A DNA stretch of 42,449 bases from contig SKYU01000074.1 in NCBI GenBank assembly GCA_007127715.1, positions 1 through 42,449 of the forward strand, given 5' to 3'. The DNA is from Gammaproteobacteria bacterium (GTDB lineage Bacteria; Pseudomonadota; Gammaproteobacteria; Steroidobacterales; PWYM01). Positions 39,259-42,449 of the stretch are shown piece by piece (position 1 is the stretch's first letter; each line of letters opens with the position of its first letter). The notes under the pieces were generated by a model that saw only the letters and a program-made list of their open reading frames with translations, had not been told where the DNA came from and did no database searches. A program made the translations under genes and the position numbers.

Positions 39259-40610
39259 CGGCGTCCAGGATTCTTGTCGTCGATGACGAGGCGGATATCC
39301 GCACCCTGATTCAGGAAATCCTCTCCGAGGAGGGTTACGCCGTGACCGTGGCCGCCAATGCCGCGGACGCGCGCGCCGCGGCCGAGGCGGACGGCTTCGA
39401 TCTGGTACTGCTGGACATCTGGATGCCCGACACCGACGGCATCACGCTGTTGCGCGAATGGGCAGAGGCGGATGTGCTCAAGTGTCCCGTGGTCATGATG
39501 TCCGGTCATGGCACGGTCGACACCGCCGTGGAGGCCACCCGCCTCGGTGCCGTGGATTTCATCGAGAAACCCCTGTCACTGACCAAGTTGCTGCGCACTG
39601 TCGAGCGCAGTCTCGAGGAAGGCGCCCGGCCCCGTGCCGGCGGGGCAGCCGGTCGCGGCGCACTGCCCGAGATGCTGGTCCCGGTCGGGCGCAGCCGCAC
39701 CATGCAGACCCTGCGCGATCATGCCCAGCGGATCGCACCGCATGACGCCCCGGTCACCATTTTTGGCGAGCCGGGCACCGGTCGGGAGGCCTTTGCCCGG
39801 CATATCCACGCAATAGGCCCGCGGGCCAAGGCTCCCTGGGTCGGGGTGGTGGCCGCGTCACTGACGGCCGAAACAGCCGCCACGCAGCTGTTCGGCACCC
39901 CGGAGGCGCCCGGGCTGCTTGAGCGGGCTGCCGGCGGCGTGCTGTTCATCAACGATCTGTCCAGCCTGGGCAACATGGCCCAGGGGCTGCTGTTCTCCGC
40001 CCTGGAGCAGGGGTCCTGGACGCCGGTCGGAGCCACGCAGGCACGTGAGCTCGATCTGCGCCTGCTCTGCTCGGCCCCTCCGGAGTTCGAGGCGCGTCGC
40101 GAGGGGTTCCGCCAGGACCTCTACTCGCGCCTCACCGTACTGACCCTCAGGGTGCCGCCGTTGCGCGACTACGCCGAAGACGTGCCGGATCTGCTGCGTC
40201 ATTTCGTCGACCGCCTCATCGATGCCGAGGGACTGCCGCTGCGGCGCTTCAGCATCGCGGCGCAGAATCGGCTGCGCAATTACCCCTGGCCGGGCAACGT
40301 CCGGGAGCTTCGCAACCTGGTGCACCGGTTGCTGATCCTCGGTGGCGACGAGGAGATTTCACTGGCCGAGATCGAGGCCGAGCTGGAGGTCGCGGCCTCG
40401 GCCAGCGAACCGTTGGTGAAGCAGGACCTGCTGGCCATGCCCCTGCGCGAGGCCCGGGAACACTTCGAGCGCGCCTACCTGCAGCAGCAGCTTCAACTCT
40501 GCGGCGGCAAGGTCGGGCAGCTTGCGAAGCGGGTGGGTATGGAGCGGACCCACCTCTACCGGAAGCTGCGCTCGCTCGGCGTCGACTTCCGTCAGTCCGT
40601 GGACGACTGA
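39255..40610 (+). CDS. ntrX: NtrX-like response regulator with degenerate AAA+ domain
   Basis: Partner of ntrY (4-nt ATGA overlap). The 451-residue protein has an intact receiver (Asp10-Asp11, phospho-Asp54 in 'LVLLDIWMPDTDG', Lys105 in 'FIEKP') and a C-terminal Fis-type helix-turn-helix ('GGKVGQLAKRVGMERTHLYRKLRSLGV'). The central sigma54-activator-like domain is degenerate: Walker A reads 'GEPGTGRE' (Arg177 for Lys); the GAFTGA loop expected after 'LFG' (residues 212-214) is missing; and Walker B is 'GGVLFINDL' instead of GGTLFLDEI. It is therefore unlikely to drive sigma54 open-complex formation. Related NtrX proteins lacking GAFTGA are known in other Proteobacteria. ATG 39225 is an alternative start. 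Confidence 0.9.
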   Translation: MTASRILVVDDEADIRTLIQEILSEEGYAVTVAANAADARAAAEADGFDLVLLDIWMPDTDGITLLREWAEADVLKCPVVMMSGHGTVDTAVEATRLGAVDFIEKPLSLTKLLRTVERSLEEGARPRAGGAAGRGALPEMLVPVGRSRTMQTLRDHAQRIAPHDAPVTIFGEPGTGREAFARHIHAIGPRAKAPWVGVVAASLTAETAATQLFGTPEAPGLLERAAGGVLFINDLSSLGNMAQGLLFSALEQGSWTPVGATQARELDLRLLCSAPPEFEARREGFRQDLYSRLTVLTLRVPPLRDYAEDVPDLLRHFVDRLIDAEGLPLRRFSIAAQNRLRNYPWPGNVRELRNLVHRLLILGGDEEISLAEIEAELEVAASASEPLVKQDLLAMPLREAREHFERAYLQQQLQLCGGKVGQLAKRVGMERTHLYRKLRSLGVDFRQSVDD

Positions 40611-41971
40611 CTGTCATCGGCCGCTTCTGCGGCCGGCATCCGTTCGCGAAGCGCCTCAGGCGGCATGGTGTCGCGCTTGAGGATGTTGATGATCGCCGCC
40701 TGTACGGCCGGGTCCGGGATCGGTCCCGACGAGACGATCATCGACGTGCCTGGCACGAAGCGCTGCGGATCGGCGATGTAGGCCGCCAGCGTCTCCTCTG
40801 TCCATACCAGCCCCTCGCGCCCGGCGCGCGCCAACGCCGGGCTGTAGTGGAATCCCGGCACCGTGCCCGCCTGCTGACCGAAAATGGCATGCAGGTTGGG
40901 ACCGACCTTGAACCGCCGGTCCCCGGCGGTGACCGTGTGGCAGAAGGTGCACCACTTGTAGAGATCCTCGCGGATCTGGCGCTCGAAAGCCGTCTCTGGA
41001 TAGACGACCACCGACATCCGGACCTCGGCATGCCAGACACGGTCGTCCTCGACCGCCACCACCTCCCCACGTGGCCAGGGGGTCACCCTGAACTGCTGGT
41101 AGGGACCCAGTGCGCCGACCGTCACCAGGGCCAGTGCCGCCACCGGGGAGAGCAGCCGTGCCATGCCCCCGGGGCCGCGCGCCGTCTCCCGCTGCTGCAG
41201 CGGCGGAGGGACGAGGCGTTCGGGGAAGTCGGTCGGGCCACCACGCGTGGGCGCCTGGACCACGACCGTCGAGTCATGGCGGCTGCGGTGCAGCAGGGTG
41301 CCGGCCAGCCAGACCAGGCCCATCAGGACGGCAAACACCGCCAGAGCAGGGGGGCCGGGTTCCGGGCCGCCAAAGGTCGCGAGCGCGTAGACCGTGGAGC
41401 CTAGCGAGACCAGTACGAAGGCGGCGAGCCCCGGTGGCAGCAGGACGAACAGGCCGCGGCCATGGAACAGCTTGCCCCAGGCGGCGGCCAGCAGGGCGCC
41501 GAGCGCGAGCAGCGTGATCATGAAACCCGCGCTGGAGTGGAAGTATCCGGAGAACTGCCAGAGTGCACGGCTCTCGCCGAGCAGCGGCGGCAGAGGGATG
41601 GGTCCGAGATGCAGGCGCATGCCCTCACCCCAGCCCCAGCCCAGTCCCAGCACGGGCGCCACGGCCAGGATGAGCAGAATGCCGAGGGCCACGGTCCGGC
41701 CCCAGAGCCAGTATCCTGGCGGGACGCCGGTACCGGGACGGGCCCCGCGAGCCTCCCGCCACCAGACCCAGAGGCGCCAGAGTGCCAGCGCGAAAAGTAC
41801 CGCGCCGACGAGGAAATGCCAGCCCCTGAGCTCGTCGCGCAGCGGCAGGGCGCGGTCGGTCCGCGCCTTGACGATGGTGACCCAGGAATGGGCGAGGTAG
41901 GCCATGGCAAGCAGCCAGTCCAGTGCGTGGCTTAGACGGCTGCGCGCCGCGGGGGGTGTCCGGGAGCTCAT
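40592..41971 (-). CDS. Cytochrome b561-like / class I cytochrome c fusion
   Basis: The 459-residue protein joins two electron-transfer modules. The N-terminal half has five or six membrane helices with histidines placed as in b561 cytochromes ('LDWLLAMAYLAHSW', 'RGWHFLVGAVLFALALWRLWVWW', 'SGYFHSSAGFMITLL'). After another membrane helix ('LLSPVAALALVTVGAL') comes a periplasmic class I c-type heme domain: heme attachment 'KWCTFCHTV' (CxxCH), 'VGPNLHAIFGQQAGTVPGFHYSPAL' and the axial Met in 'FVPGTSM'. The usual c2 start is replaced by a linker. The ATG at 41971 gives a membrane-protein N-terminus; a start at 42067 adds 32 unlikely residues. The C-terminus overlaps ntrX. Partner and substrate are unknown. 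Confidence 0.85.
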   Translation of the reverse strand: MSSRTPPAARSRLSHALDWLLAMAYLAHSWVTIVKARTDRALPLRDELRGWHFLVGAVLFALALWRLWVWWREARGARPGTGVPPGYWLWGRTVALGILLILAVAPVLGLGWGWGEGMRLHLGPIPLPPLLGESRALWQFSGYFHSSAGFMITLLALGALLAAAWGKLFHGRGLFVLLPPGLAAFVLVSLGSTVYALATFGGPEPGPPALAVFAVLMGLVWLAGTLLHRSRHDSTVVVQAPTRGGPTDFPERLVPPPLQQRETARGPGGMARLLSPVAALALVTVGALGPYQQFRVTPWPRGEVVAVEDDRVWHAEVRMSVVVYPETAFERQIREDLYKWCTFCHTVTAGDRRFKVGPNLHAIFGQQAGTVPGFHYSPALARAGREGLVWTEETLAAYIADPQRFVPGTSMIVSSGPIPDPAVQAAIINILKRDTMPPEALRERMPAAEAADDSQSSTD

Positions 41972-42104
41972 CGGGTGGCCCTGCGAGTGGCTGGAGGGTT
42001 CATGAATCTTAGCCGTCCCGGCGCGCGCACAGGTCTGGACCGGCCGGTCAACAAGCTTCCTGTCCACCAGGCAGATGGGTGGCCCGCAGCGGTTCGTGGC
42101 CCGA

Positions 42105-42449
42105 TCAGTCCGGGACGCGGATCAGCAGCACGTCGATGCGGGCCTCGCGAAGCTGGTCGCGGACGCGGTTCAGCTCGCCGAGGTCGGCGATCGGCCCGAT
42201 GCGCACCCGGTGGAAAGTGTCCTGGTCGATCTGTACCCGCTGGATCGAGGATTCGATGCCGCGGAGCGCGAGGGTGGCACGCATGCGGTCGGCATCCTCC
42301 TGGCGCCTGAACGAGCCCGCCTGCAGCACATAGCTGCCCGGGGCCTCGACCGGCGCGGGAGAAGGCTGGGCCCCACCATCGCGGCGGACCGGGGTTTCCG
42401 TCTCCGGCAGGACCACCTCGAATTGCGGCAGCAGCTCGTAGAAGTCGAA
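42105..42449 (-). CDS. SPOR-domain cell-division protein, C-terminal part (5' truncated)
   Basis: The frame is open to the right edge, so the N-terminus is missing. The visible 114 residues begin 'FDFYELLPQFEVVLPETE', which is typical of the segment after the membrane anchor in FtsN-like SPOR proteins, and continue through a Pro/Ala-rich linker. They end in a SPOR domain ('GSYVLQAGSFRRQEDADRMRATLALRGIES' and 'HRVRIGPIADLGELNRVRDQLREARIDVLLIRV'). SPOR domains bind denuded peptidoglycan at the division site. A GTG at 42416 is in frame but not the start. In relatives this gene lies next to argS. Confidence 0.88.
   Translation of the reverse strand, partial: FDFYELLPQFEVVLPETETPVRRDGGAQPSPAPVEAPGSYVLQAGSFRRQEDADRMRATLALRGIESSIQRVQIDQDTFHRVRIGPIADLGELNRVRDQLREARIDVLLIRVPD

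Noticed and set aside
42025-42060. TTGACC on the minus strand as a -35 for the b561-cytochrome c gene
   Set aside because: The possible -10 (TAAGAT) is about 30 bases further on, too far for a sigma70 spacer.

Overview
The window is a dense, GC-rich bacterial chromosome segment with core housekeeping genes almost wall to wall. Gene content and order (rsmG-parA-parB-atpIBEFHAGDC-glmU-glmS; dprA-smg-topA-tsaC-hemF facing def-fmt-rsmB; an ntrY/ntrX pair) point to a gammaproteobacterium. It is probably a Chromatiales/Ectothiorhodospiraceae- or Xanthomonadales/Wenzhouxiangella-like lineage, but only the class is a confident call. I saw no insertion sequence, prophage, CRISPR array, rRNA or tRNA, and no gene-free stretch longer than about 300 bases.

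Layout. 1-476: 3' end of an OmpA-type peptidoglycan-binding protein and its textbook terminator. 512-2920: rsmG, parA and parB (16S rRNA methylation, chromosome segregation). 2947-9924: the complete F1Fo ATP synthase operon, with a strong sigma70-type promoter just in front of atpI, a translation-enhancer-like leader before atpE and a 12-bp tandem duplication before atpF. 9991-13428: glmU and glmS (UDP-GlcNAc synthesis) and a small CPXCG zinc-ribbon protein. 13532-15332: a YaiL/DUF2058 protein and a secreted PQQ-type aldose dehydrogenase. 15308-19205 (minus): prlC (oligopeptidase A), xthA (exonuclease III) and an HD-domain protein with a phosphodiesterase-like metal motif, joined by 4-nt ATGA overlaps. 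19283-22546 (plus): gor, hemB, aroE. 22536-26052 (minus): an OB-fold-like lipoprotein and a 1053-residue secreted subtilase with a PA insert. 26162-33299 (minus): hemF, tsaC, topA, smg, dprA and a TsaP-like LysM protein. 33539-40610 (plus): def, fmt, rsmB, a DUF4390 protein, and the ntrY and ntrX two-component genes. 40592-41971 (minus): a cytochrome b561-cytochrome c fusion. 42105-42449 (minus): a SPOR-domain protein cut by the window edge.

The genes fall into a few working groups: energy (ATP synthase, b561-cytochrome c, sugar dehydrogenase), envelope (OmpA, GlmU/GlmS, LysM and SPOR proteins, subtilase), start of translation and RNA modification (Def, Fmt, RsmB, RsmG, TsaC), DNA upkeep (ParAB, TopA, XthA, DprA), and heme/redox (HemB, HemF, Gor). 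I found no clear new defence or mobile system. The points most worth a second look are: the NtrX-like regulator, which keeps its receiver and Fis-type DNA-binding domains but has lost the GAFTGA loop, the Walker A lysine and the Walker B acidic pair; the intrinsic terminator whose U-tract ends five bases before the topA start codon; the zinc-finger-free TopA with a histone-H1-like tail; the b561-cytochrome c fusion; the PDE-like HD enzyme coupled to xthA and prlC; and three convergent gene pairs whose coding 3' ends overlap. Operon, start-site and promoter statements are inferences from the sequence alone.
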